The notes under the pieces are model-generated. The model ran no database searches and was not told the origin of the DNA. It saw only the letters and a list, made by a program, of their open reading frames with translations. Below are positions 27,841 to 35,698 of a stretch of DNA of 64,000 bases, one piece after another. Numbering within the stretch: position 1 is the stretch's first letter; every line of letters starts with the position of its first letter. Origin of the DNA: CAVYGM01 sp963768025 (GTDB lineage Bacteria > Bacteroidota > Bacteroidia > Cytophagales > Spirosomataceae); the NCBI GenBank assembly GCA_963768025.1, contig CAVYGM010000006.1:62001-126000 (forward strand), in the 5' to 3' direction. The translations under genes were made by a program, and so were the position numbers.

Positions 27841-30027
27841 TCAGCGTATTTGCAAGGGTAGACGCTCCGTTTCCTGCATTGGAAAAAATACACTGAACGT
27901 AGACCCCTTTCCTGGCTGGCTTCGCGCTGTGATACCTCCGCCGTGGTTTCGGGCTACCCGTTCACAAATGGCTAATCCGATGCCCGTCCCTGCGTACTCG
28001 CTTCTCCCATTCAGGCGCTGGAATACATTAAAAATGCGATCCAGGTACTTTTCCTCAAACCCAATGCCGTTGTCCTGCACATCAATGCGATGATACGCGG
28101 TCGCCATTTGGGCGGGTTTAAGATGGGGCGGCAGCTCGTTGGGGGTACTTATTTGGGCCGAAATGTGAATGTCCGGAAGCGTATCGGCCGAGGTGAACTT
28201 CATGGCGTTGGTCAGCAAATTCTGAAAAAGATGCCCTAGTTGGGTGTGATCCCCGAGAATTGTAGGTAAGGCGGTTAGGTGGATCTGGGTTCCGGTTTCA
28301 GCGATGAGTACATCCAAGTCCGCCAATACCGACTGAAATACCTTGTCAAGTGACACAGCCTCCTGGGTGCCCAGCTGGGAGGATAGACGAGAGAAATTCA
28401 GCAAATCCTCAATAAGCGTTGACATCCGTTTGGCTGCTGCATCCATTCGTTCCAAATACAATTTTTCATTCCCTTGCGACGGCACATATTGGGTCTTCAG
28501 AAGATTAGAAAATTGTTGGATCTTGCGGAGCGGTTCCTGCAAATCGTGCGAAGCCGCGTAAGCGAAGGTTTGCAGGTTTTCGTTCGAGGAGATAAGCTTA
28601 CTGTTTGATTCGGTCAATTGTATATTGGCACTCGATAGGGCCTCGTTCAGCAAGGCTAGTTCCTGGGTACGGTGCTGTACCTGTTCTTCCAACTCCTGGG
28701 ACAGTACCCGGTAGCGTTCTTCGCTGGCTTTTAACTTGGTACCGGCCAGCACTTGGTCCGTTACATCCAGTGCCATATCCATAATCGCGTACACCTCACC
28801 AGCGGCATTACGCAGGGGTTTGTAGGTAAAGTCGAAGTAGAAAGTCCTCAACTCCCCGTTAACTTCCAACTCACACTTCATGCTTTCGGCTGTGTAAGTT
28901 TTACCGGTTGTAAACACCTCTTCCAGGATTTCCAAAAAGGGCTGCCCCACCATTTCAGGTACAGCCTCCTGAAAGGTTTTTCCAATAACCTCCTTGCCTT
29001 TGCCCCAATAAGACATCATAACCTCATTGGCCACCTCAATTACCTGATTCCGGCCCACGAAGAGGCAGGTAGCTACCGGTGCTTCCTCAATCAGCGACCG
29101 GAACCGGCTTTCGCTTATTTCAATCTTTTGGCGCGCCAGCACCTGCTCGGTGATTTCAGTGCATACGACCAAAACACCCGATATGCGTCCATCCAATTCG
29201 TAGAAGGGCTCATATACAAAATCAATGTAAGTGGGAGCCAGCACGCCGTTGCGTTCCAGCGTCACGGTAAGTTCCCTGGCTACGAAGGGGAGTCCGGTGG
29301 TGTATACCCCCGTCAGTAGCTCCTCAAACCCCTGCCCGCTCGCCTCAGGCAACGCTTCGAACAAAGGTAATTGCATGACCTGTTCCCTACGACGTCCCCA
29401 GTATTCGAGCACCCGTTCGTTGGCCAGGGTAATCACGAATTTTGGCCCGCTAAAAAGGGCAACGGCCACGGGGGCCTGTTCGATCAGTCGCCGGAATCGT
29501 TCCTCACTCAGTTCCAATCGGCGCTGGGTCGAAACCTGTTGGGTGGTTTCCTGGCATACCGTTAGTACCCCAGCTACCTCGCCCTTCTCGCCGTAAACGG
29601 GACTGTAACTAAACGTCCAGTAAATATCTTCCAACCGGCCATTGCGGTAGAACGGGATGAGTTGATCCTCGCTCCAGGTAGCCTCACCACCCGCCAGCAC
29701 CTGATCCAGCATGGGCTTGATGATGGGCCATATTTCGGGCCAGCACTCCTCCCCCCGCTGACCCAGCGCCGTAGGGTGCTTGCCGTTGTGTCCCAAACTG
29801 GGTCGGTAGGCATCGTTATAAAATTGGATTAGATCGGATCCCCACCACATAAACATGGGGAATTTGGAATTGAGGATAATGCTCACGGTAGTCCGTAAGC
29901 TTTGGGGCCACTCATCGGGCGGTCCCACCGGCGTAGCGGCCCAGTCGTAGGCGCGGGTCAGTCGCCCCATTTCCCCGCCACCTTGCAAAAAATGAAATGA
30001 GAAGGGTAAAGAATCTTCCTGGGTCAT
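27841..30027 (-). CDS. Multi-PAS sensor histidine kinase
   Basis: This 728-residue protein has a GAF/PAS-like N-terminal domain and two further PAS domains (FRRLIEQAPVAVALFSGPKF and FRSLIEEAPVATCLFVGRNQ). A coiled coil precedes the HisKA domain (AYAASHDLQEPLRKIQQFSN, H-box His) and the HATPase_c domain ('LFQNLLTNAMKFTS' N-box, 'VQDNGIGFEEKYLDRIFNVF', 'GTGIGLAICERVARNHGGGI'). No transmembrane helix is evident, so it is probably cytoplasmic. The ATG at 30027 (MTQEDSLPF) is preferred over an in-frame start at 30144. No response regulator lies next to it. The gene is unbroken. Confidence 0.9.
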   Translation of the reverse strand: MTQEDSLPFSFHFLQGGGEMGRLTRAYDWAATPVGPPDEWPQSLRTTVSIILNSKFPMFMWWGSDLIQFYNDAYRPSLGHNGKHPTALGQRGEECWPEIWPIIKPMLDQVLAGGEATWSEDQLIPFYRNGRLEDIYWTFSYSPVYGEKGEVAGVLTVCQETTQQVSTQRRLELSEERFRRLIEQAPVAVALFSGPKFVITLANERVLEYWGRRREQVMQLPLFEALPEASGQGFEELLTGVYTTGLPFVARELTVTLERNGVLAPTYIDFVYEPFYELDGRISGVLVVCTEITEQVLARQKIEISESRFRSLIEEAPVATCLFVGRNQVIEVANEVMMSYWGKGKEVIGKTFQEAVPEMVGQPFLEILEEVFTTGKTYTAESMKCELEVNGELRTFYFDFTYKPLRNAAGEVYAIMDMALDVTDQVLAGTKLKASEERYRVLSQELEEQVQHRTQELALLNEALSSANIQLTESNSKLISSNENLQTFAYAASHDLQEPLRKIQQFSNLLKTQYVPSQGNEKLYLERMDAAAKRMSTLIEDLLNFSRLSSQLGTQEAVSLDKVFQSVLADLDVLIAETGTQIHLTALPTILGDHTQLGHLFQNLLTNAMKFTSADTLPDIHISAQISTPNELPPHLKPAQMATAYHRIDVQDNGIGFEEKYLDRIFNVFQRLNGRSEYAGTGIGLAICERVARNHGGGITARSQPGKGSTFSVFFPMQETERLPLQIR

Positions 30028-30307
30028 GCGTAGGGATTTGTGTTTCAAAAAGTGAAAGGCAGCCAGCCTGATCATTTCGTTGTAGAATCCACCAGTGGTT
30101 TGCCGGCGCAATGCATACATAACAATAAAAAGGAAGAAACGCATTATTTCTATGCCATTGTTCTGGAATGGCCCGTACTTCCTGGATTTATCATTTTGGT
30201 TGCAGGATAGTTATAAACCAAATAGAGCTACACGTTGCCGCGGGTGAGGGACAACCGCTCAAAATGGCACAGTTTTTTGTGGAATTTCCGATAAACCGAT
30301 CCATTCC

Positions 30308-30488
30308 ATGAAAGATTTCCTCTCCGTCGTATACATCGTCTTTGGGGTATTTGCCCTTATGGGATTACTCCTATTCCTGAACCTCCAACTGAGCTACCTG
30401 CAGGCTGGCGCTGGGAGGGATTGGACTTACCACCATTCTGATCGTGCTGTTTATTCTGTATGGTCCCGGCCGTCGCCGCCGTCCTTGA
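30308..30488 (+). CDS. Small two-helix membrane protein, one frameshift
   Basis: The first helix, VVYIVFGVFALMGLLLFLNL, reads without a break. After removing an extra base near 30416 the sequence continues GGIGLTTILIVLFILYG, then an arginine-rich end (PGRRRRP). The corrected product is about 59 residues with two helices and a basic tail. I know no family for it. The frameshift correction is what makes it look like a gene, so confidence is moderate. The RM-type fragment follows on the opposite strand. Confidence 0.5.
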
Positions 30489-30507
30489 CGTTTGCGGGAG
30501 TTGGAGC

Positions 30508-30612
30508 TTTCCTACCTCCACCAGCAAAGTTTCCTCCTTCGTCAGGCCGTACAACGCATACACCAGCCGGTCGATCTCCGCTTCTAGGGCCGAGGTGTCG
30601 GCGGTAGGGTCA
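30508..30612 (-). pseudogene. C-terminal remnant of an Eco57I/type II RM methylase-nuclease (second copy)
   Basis: The minus strand encodes 'ALEAEIDRLVYALYGLTKEE', the C-terminal helix typical of Eco57I-like restriction-methylation proteins. The same end (ALEAAVDRLVYALYRLTKEE) closes the larger RM gene remnant at 31435. By eye the two DNA segments agree at roughly four of five positions over about 85 bp, so this is a diverged duplicate rather than an exact copy. No upstream part of this copy exists. It is a fragment left by gene loss. Confidence 0.7.
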
Positions 30613-30667
30613 TTAGATTTTCAGCACCCGTTCCAAGAGAAAACCCTACTGATACAGCAAAATGTAG

Positions 30668-30675
30668 TATATTTG
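30668..30675 (+). promoter_or_regulatory. Candidate -7 box (TATATTTG)
   Basis: An exact TAnnTTTG match 15 bp upstream of the DUF433 remnant start at 30690. No convincing -33 TTG lies at the right distance. It is the natural promoter position for the toxin-antitoxin series that follows. Confidence 0.45.
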
Positions 30676-30689
30676 AAAACCAGATATCC

Positions 30690-30835
30690 ATGATCAACTA
30701 CCACGGCCATTTCACTTCTGACTACCAGACTATGTTTGGAAAGCCTGTTACCAGGGGTACTGCATCACCGTAGAACTAATCTTACGGAAATTGGCCGAAA
30801 AAGGTCTATTTAATTCGACCTTACTACTAAATGAG
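30690..30835 (+). pseudogene. Broken DUF433 gene, truncated and merged into the next ORF
   Basis: The frame opens MINYHGHFTSDYQTMFGKP, then 'VTRGT', a DUF433 antitoxin-type start (family form GHITSDPEVCFGKPVIRGTR). A missing base near 30763 puts the rest, 'ITVELILRKLAEKG', in another frame. The first frame hits a TAG at 30771-30773. After KLAEKG the family tail (SIEEILEAYP) is absent. The second frame instead runs on, without a stop, into the antitoxin below. I call it a truncated remnant. Confidence 0.7.
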
Positions 30836-30841
30836 AATTGT

Positions 30842-31045
30842 ATGCAAACTGTAACAATAGACATCCTGAATGAAAAAGCCATGAAGCTTTTACGGGATTT
30901 GGAATCTTTGCAGCTCATTCGGGTTCGCCCTGAAAAAAAACCTACCCCGACCAATTGGGTAAAACAATACAGAGGGGCTATGAGTAAACAGTCCCTCCCC
31001 GAAATTGATCAGCAACTTGATGAATTACGCAACGAATGGGAGTGA
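30842..31045 (+). CDS. Small antitoxin-like protein of a PIN-toxin pair
   Basis: This 67-residue protein begins MQTVTIDILNEKAMKLLRDL and continues 'ESLQLIRVRPEKKPTP', the pattern of small Bacteroidota antitoxins that accompany PIN toxins. The C-terminus (LPEIDQQLDELRNEWE) is acidic and helical. The ATG at 30842 is preferred to the in-frame start at 30791, which lies within the DUF433 remnant. Its stop overlaps the downstream PIN-toxin frame by about 10 bp, the usual coupling. Since the toxin is broken, this antitoxin may now be an orphan. Confidence 0.65.
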   Translation: MQTVTIDILNEKAMKLLRDLESLQLIRVRPEKKPTPTNWVKQYRGAMSKQSLPEIDQQLDELRNEWE

Positions 31046-31428
31046 GCTACCTATGGGATACCAACACGGTTATCTAATACTTACAGCAGCAGTTTCCGCC
31101 CAATGCCGAAAAATTTATCGACGACATTCTATTTAGTAATCAACCCTATATATCCGCCATTACAGAAATTGAACTCCTTTGTTGGAAATCCCCTACCCAA
31201 AAGGATGAAAAGGTTTTAATCGAATTCATATAAAATGCACTTGTCCTTGAACTCGAAAGACCAATCAAACTGAAAACGGCTGAGATACGGAAACAGCACA
31301 AAATAAAGCTGCCCGATGCCATCATTGCCGCAACGGCACATGTGTACGGGCTGACTCTACTTACCCGAAATGTGAAAGATTTTCAGAATGTTCCTGGAAT
31401 AAAGCTGATTGACCCATTTATAGTATAA
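31036..31428 (+). pseudogene. VapC-type PIN-domain toxin interrupted by two in-frame TAA codons
   Basis: The 131-codon frame reads MGVSYLWDTNTVI-stop-YLQ, then 'PYISAITEIELLCWKS', 'KVLIEFI-stop-NALVLELE', 'KLPDAIIAATAHVYGLTLLT' and 'VKDFQNVPGIKLIDPF'. These are the PIN metal-binding acidic residues (WDTN, the Glu of AITEIELL, and PDAI) in order. The stops are TAA at 31075-31077 and 31231-31233, and the frame is otherwise open and uninterrupted. Two base substitutions, with no indel, would cause them. This looks like genuine inactivation, unlike the indels elsewhere. It follows its antitoxin with a 10-bp overlap. Confidence 0.8.
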
Positions 31429-31434
31429 GCTCCC

Positions 31435-33760
31435 TCACCCCTTCACCAACGCTATCTCCTCCTTCGTCAGCCTGTACAACGCATACACCAGCCGGTCTAC
31501 CGCCGCTTCCAGCGCCGACACCTCGGCGCGGGGTGGGTTATTGGCGATGTTTGAGAAAACACCTGGCTCCACGCTTTTTCTTCCTCCACTTTACCAAAAG
31601 CTTCCCGCGTTCTGCCGTTTTTGAACAAAATCAAGTACTTACTCACCTCCGGCGTGAGGTACCTTTTGATGTCCCGACCCGCCAGAAACGGCTTGATGAT
31701 TTCGGCGCTGCGCGGGTCTTCGGCGATGAGGCGTTCGCGGGTGGTGGTGTCGATCACGAAGGATTCGTTGAGACCGGTAAGTACCCCCGTAAAATATTTT
31801 TCCATCCACGTGCTCGCCCAGCGGTTTGCTGGTGGCGCGGAGCTTGGCCATGAGGTTCTGCACGGAGCGGTTGGAAAGTTGCCAGCCGTCGTCCAGTAAG
31901 CTATGGGTACCTACCTCAAAGCGGTGGGCCTGCACGTAAGCGGCCAGGCTCTCGGAAAAATCCAGCGTTGTTACGGGGGTAGCCTCTAGATGCGCCACCG
32001 CCGGGGCGTTGCGGAGGGAAATGATGCAGGGATAGGTGGTAGCTTCTTCAAAAACGGGCAGGTCGCCAAAGTCGGCGATGCTTTCGATGTGCAGTTTTTT
32101 CAGCCAGCGACGCAGGGCGGCTCCGTAGCCGGCCCGCATCCATTTGTTGGGAATGAGGTATACAAACTGCCCCTTGGGCCGCAGAATGCGCATGCCGTGC
32201 TCCCCAAACATCACGTACAGGTTGGCAGTACCGGCGAAGGTATTTGGAAAATCCTTTTTGAGAAAAGTCTTGGCGTCGCCCAGTTCCTCCTGCCGGATAT
32301 AGAGCGGATTGCCAATCACCGCATCGAACCCCACGTAGTTTCCTACCTCATCGAGTACCTCCGGGAACCCGAACCGCCACTCGAAGCTACCCCGGTAAAG
32401 GGCGTTGTTCTCTACGTCGGCTATTTCGGTTTCGATCTGTTCGATCAGTTTGTCAAGGCGTTTTTTCTCCACCGCCACCAGTTTGGGGTCTTTGATGGGG
32501 GTACCAAATATATCCACATTATTGTCGAGCAGGATGCGTTCGACACGCTTGGCAGAGAGTCGCTTGCGGCGCGGGTCGCGGTTGATGACCGTCTCCCTGA
32601 ACTGCGCCTTGATGTCGTGGATGAAGCGCAACAACTCGGCCTTGGCGTCCTGATCGGCGGTACCTTTGTAGGCAGCCACGGCGCTCTTGTAGATTTGCAG
32701 ACTGAACTTCTGCTTCCGAAACACGTCGCTGAGGTCTTCGGTCAGGCTGAATTTGCTCAGCAGGCTATTGCCTTGTTTGATATTGATGTCGATGTTAGGC
32801 AACGTTTCCAGCTCCGCAAAATCCGATGCTTCGGTATAGTAGGCATTTTTAAGTAGCTCAATCCAAAGCCGTAACCGACATATTTTAACGGAGTTGGGAT
32901 TAATATCGACCCCAAAAAGGCAGTTTTCAATCAGTACCTGCTTTTCGTGAAAGAGCGTTTGCTGCACGCGTTGCCGGGCCGCGGTCGCCGCTCAGCGGTA
33001 GGTTTTCCGGTGCCAGCTTGCAGCAGGTAGGTAAAGGGCTCGTCGTCTTCCTCGTCCAGTACCAGCAGTTCGTCGTTCACGACCCGAATCAGGTACCCTT
33101 TAAGCCGACGGCCCGCCTGATCCTGCAAAATCCCCAACTCACTTTTGATAGGGATGAGCTCATTGAGCGCCGACACCAGAAAATGCCCCGACCCCACCGC
33201 CGGGTCACAGATGCGCAGGCTGTTGATGAGGTCGTTGGCGCGGGAGCGATCCAAGTCTTTGTCCTGCAAGGCCCCAAAATCCGCGCACTGCCACCCGTAG
33301 GCGTCGTTGAACTTCTGCACCACGGCCTTGCGGATGGTTTGGCGGCACATGTACTCGGTGATGAAGCCCGGCGTGTAGAACGAGCCGTCGTTGTAGCCGT
33401 TGATTTTCTCAAAAATAAGCCCCAGCACACTCGCGTTGATCAACGCCCGGTTGCTTTCCTGAATGTCGTCGCCACTTTCCGACGCAAAATCGTAGGCATC
33501 CAGAAACGCAAAGAGGTACCCCAGGGTAGGTAGCTCGGGGCGGTCGCGGAGCACGCTCTGCCGCAGCAGCGGCAGGCTCAGGCCATCGTCGAGACCGTTG
33601 ATGTTGAGCGTGGCGTCTTCCAGGTCGGTGATCTCAAACAGCGAAGAGTTAAGGTAGGGTACCTTGCCAAACTTCCGCTGAATGGAAGTTTGCCGCTTGG
33701 CCAGTGGTACGGGCGGCCCGCCCGTAAAAGTAAAAACACCCCCAACAAGTCCTCTAATGT
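31435..33760 (-). pseudogene. Decayed Eco57I-like restriction-modification protein (N-terminus missing, several frameshifts)
   Basis: Read across frames, about 775 residues remain: 'FTFTGGPPVPLAKRQTSIQR', 'FYTPGFITEYMCRQTIRKA', SAM-binding 'DPAVGSGHFLVSALNELIP', 'ENCLFGVDINPNSVKICRLR', methylase motif IV 'VIGNPLYIRQEEL', 'IIKPFLAGRDIKRYLTPEVS' and C-terminal 'DRLVYALYRLTKEEIALVKG'. The catalytic motif should be NPPY; here it is NPLY. The N-terminal roughly 350 residues, where a nuclease domain would sit, are missing. Frameshifts lie near 32970, 31800 and 31560. It cannot be active as it stands. It flanks the broken toxin-antitoxin pair. Confidence 0.85.
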
Positions 33761-33926
33761 AGGTTCACCATTCGAACGTCCCACACCACAACCGTCCGCC
33801 CCAATCAAGGCAGGCCAAACACCAAGAAAGGATGGCAAAACTGGAAGATGGAGAATTATTTTACCTTCCGCAAACGGGTAGTACCTCCCCTTCTGCACCT
33901 TTATTAAACCAAAATCACCCTACCGG

Positions 33927-34715
33927 ATGCTAAAAATGACCCACTACCGCAGAACCCTCATAAAGATAAAAATACTCCTGATCCTATTCAGCTCAGGCTA
34001 CCTATCCGCGCAGGATGTGCTGATTGTAGCGGATGAATTTCCGGCCATGGAAGTATTCGCCAAAGCCCTGCAAGACCAGGAAGGCTTGACCTCTAAAATC
34101 GTCGCTCAAACCGACCTACCTCCCTCCTTGTCGGGCTTTCGGGCTGTGGTGGTGTATATCCATAAAGACCTGAATGAATTACCCGAGGAGGCTTTTATCC
34201 GCTACGCAAAAAACGGCGGAAAGCTGCTGTTGCTGCATCATTCTATTAGCTCCGGCAAACGAAAAAACAAGGACTGGTTTGCCTTTCTGGGCTTGGACCT
34301 TCCCAAAGCAGGCGAGAGCGCTCCCGCTTATTCCTATATCCATGAAATTAGTATGGATATGGTGAACCTGGCACCCCGCCATTTTATTACCACCCACAAG
34401 GTAACTTATCCAAAAAAAATAGAGTACCAGCGCGAAAACGCGACAAAACCGAAACAGCTTCCGGGCTTTACATTAGCCAACACAGAGGTATATCTAAACC
34501 ATCAGCTGCTGACGCCCCGGACAACGTTGCTAGGCTTCAAAATGACGGATAAATCCGGAAAAGAATGGGTGCAGGACCGGTCAGCCTGGTGCATGCCCGT
34601 GGAAAAAGGGTGGGTATTTTACAGCCAACCAGGGCACACAACCCAGGACTTCGAAGATCCCACCTACGTCAGGATTCTTACCAACGCGGTGATATACAAG
34701 CCCGAAGCCAAGTAA
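33927..34715 (+). CDS. Exported ThuA-like (trehalose-utilisation family) protein
   Basis: A 262-residue protein with a signal peptide ending near 'FSSGYLSAQ'. It then shows the class I amidotransferase-like fold of ThuA: 'DVLIVADEFPAMEVFAKALQ', 'RAVVVYIHKDLNELP', 'AKNGGKLLLLHHSISS' and 'MPVEKGWVFYSQPGHTTQDF'. ThuA-type proteins occur in loci for 3-keto-trehalose and other glycoside use. It is divergent from the next minus-strand isomerase, which ends 30 bp away. The frame is intact. The start at 33927 includes an extra few residues before a typical start; an inner Met at residue 4 is possible. Confidence 0.82.
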   Translation: MLKMTHYRRTLIKIKILLILFSSGYLSAQDVLIVADEFPAMEVFAKALQDQEGLTSKIVAQTDLPPSLSGFRAVVVYIHKDLNELPEEAFIRYAKNGGKLLLLHHSISSGKRKNKDWFAFLGLDLPKAGESAPAYSYIHEISMDMVNLAPRHFITTHKVTYPKKIEYQRENATKPKQLPGFTLANTEVYLNHQLLTPRTTLLGFKMTDKSGKEWVQDRSAWCMPVEKGWVFYSQPGHTTQDFEDPTYVRILTNAVIYKPEAK

Positions 34716-34744
34716 AGTATCCTACCAACACTAGGGAGTGAAGC

Positions 34745-35608
34745 TCACAAATTTTTCAAATAGGTCACGCTATCTTGTAAGGTACCTGGGTTGGACTCCA
34801 TTTCTACGTAGACTACCTTCACCCCCCCTTTTTTAGACGCGGCAAAGAAATCCTTCCAGTCAACGATACCCTGGCCCAGGACCACCTCTTTTTTGTAGTC
34901 GTTGGGGTTGTAGTCCTGCAAGTGGGCGGAAATAAAGCGGCCTGGGTATTTGCGAAAATAATCAGCTGCTTTGTAGCCCAGCGTAGCCACTGCCACTTGA
35001 AACTGCATTTTGACAAAGTCGGGATCTAATTCCTCCATCAGCACATCGTACATGACTTTGCCATCAAAGCTTTTTTCAAACTCCACGTTATGATTGTGGT
35101 AGCCCGTGATAAACCCGGCTTTGGTGATTTTTTCACCAATTTGATTCATCTCCGCGCATTTGGCCTTGATCTCATCGAGCGTAGCAGACGCCAGGCCCCC
35201 TGAACACACAAAATACTTCAGGCCCATCTGTTTAGCAAAATCCAGACGCTCATCCAGATTGGTGCGCATTTCGGGTAGCGTAAAGTGACAACTTTCGCAT
35301 TCCAGCCCCGAATCAACGATAATTTTTTTCAGTTCCTGGCCGGAATACTTGGCCAAAGGGGCAAAGGCAAATTTCTGATAACCCGAAGGGGAACACATTT
35401 CTACGTGCTGGTAGCCGTAGCCAGCCATTTTCTTCAACGTGCCGCTTATATCCTCACTAATTTCTTTGCGCAGGACAAAGGATTGGAAGCCAATGGGCTG
35501 TTTTACGGCCTTGAAAGCCGAGGCTTGGGTTAGATTGGGCAAGAGGGATAGGGTACCCGTGGCCGCTAGTCCCATCATGGTATTTTCTAGGAAGGCTCTT
35601 CGATTCAT
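34745..35608 (-). CDS. Exported xylose-isomerase-like TIM-barrel sugar isomerase/epimerase
   Basis: A 287-residue protein with a Tat-like/lipoprotein-type signal (MNRRAFLENTMMGLAATGTLS). The AP-endonuclease-2/xylose-isomerase-like TIM barrel follows ('VDSGLECESCHFTLPEMRTN', 'GFITGYHNHNVEFEKSFDG', 'KMQFQVAVATLGYKAADYF', 'RFISAHLQDYNPNDYKKEVV', 'VKVVYVEMESNPGTL'). These proteins isomerise or cleave keto-sugars and inositol-like compounds. It faces the ThuA gene and lies 91 bp downstream of the hybrid regulator on the same strand. It is intact. Confidence 0.85.
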   Translation of the reverse strand: MNRRAFLENTMMGLAATGTLSLLPNLTQASAFKAVKQPIGFQSFVLRKEISEDISGTLKKMAGYGYQHVEMCSPSGYQKFAFAPLAKYSGQELKKIIVDSGLECESCHFTLPEMRTNLDERLDFAKQMGLKYFVCSGGLASATLDEIKAKCAEMNQIGEKITKAGFITGYHNHNVEFEKSFDGKVMYDVLMEELDPDFVKMQFQVAVATLGYKAADYFRKYPGRFISAHLQDYNPNDYKKEVVLGQGIVDWKDFFAASKKGGVKVVYVEMESNPGTLQDSVTYLKNL

Positions 35609-35698
35609 AGCGTCGTGATGTTTGGTAAAAAGACTACCTGGTTAAGAATCTTTTAGGCCAAATTTACTCACTATACCACGCAGCAGTATTTCCTTTTC

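Noticed and set aside
31075..31233. An alternative genetic code with TAA as a sense codon
   Set aside because: TAA acts as a normal stop in many intact genes of the window (rpsF and rplI, for example), so the two TAA codons in the PIN frame are better read as inactivating substitutions.
31990..32856. Plus-strand frame of about 288 codons inside the RM remnant
   Set aside because: It is the antisense of the recognisable RM methylase sequence and shows no domain.
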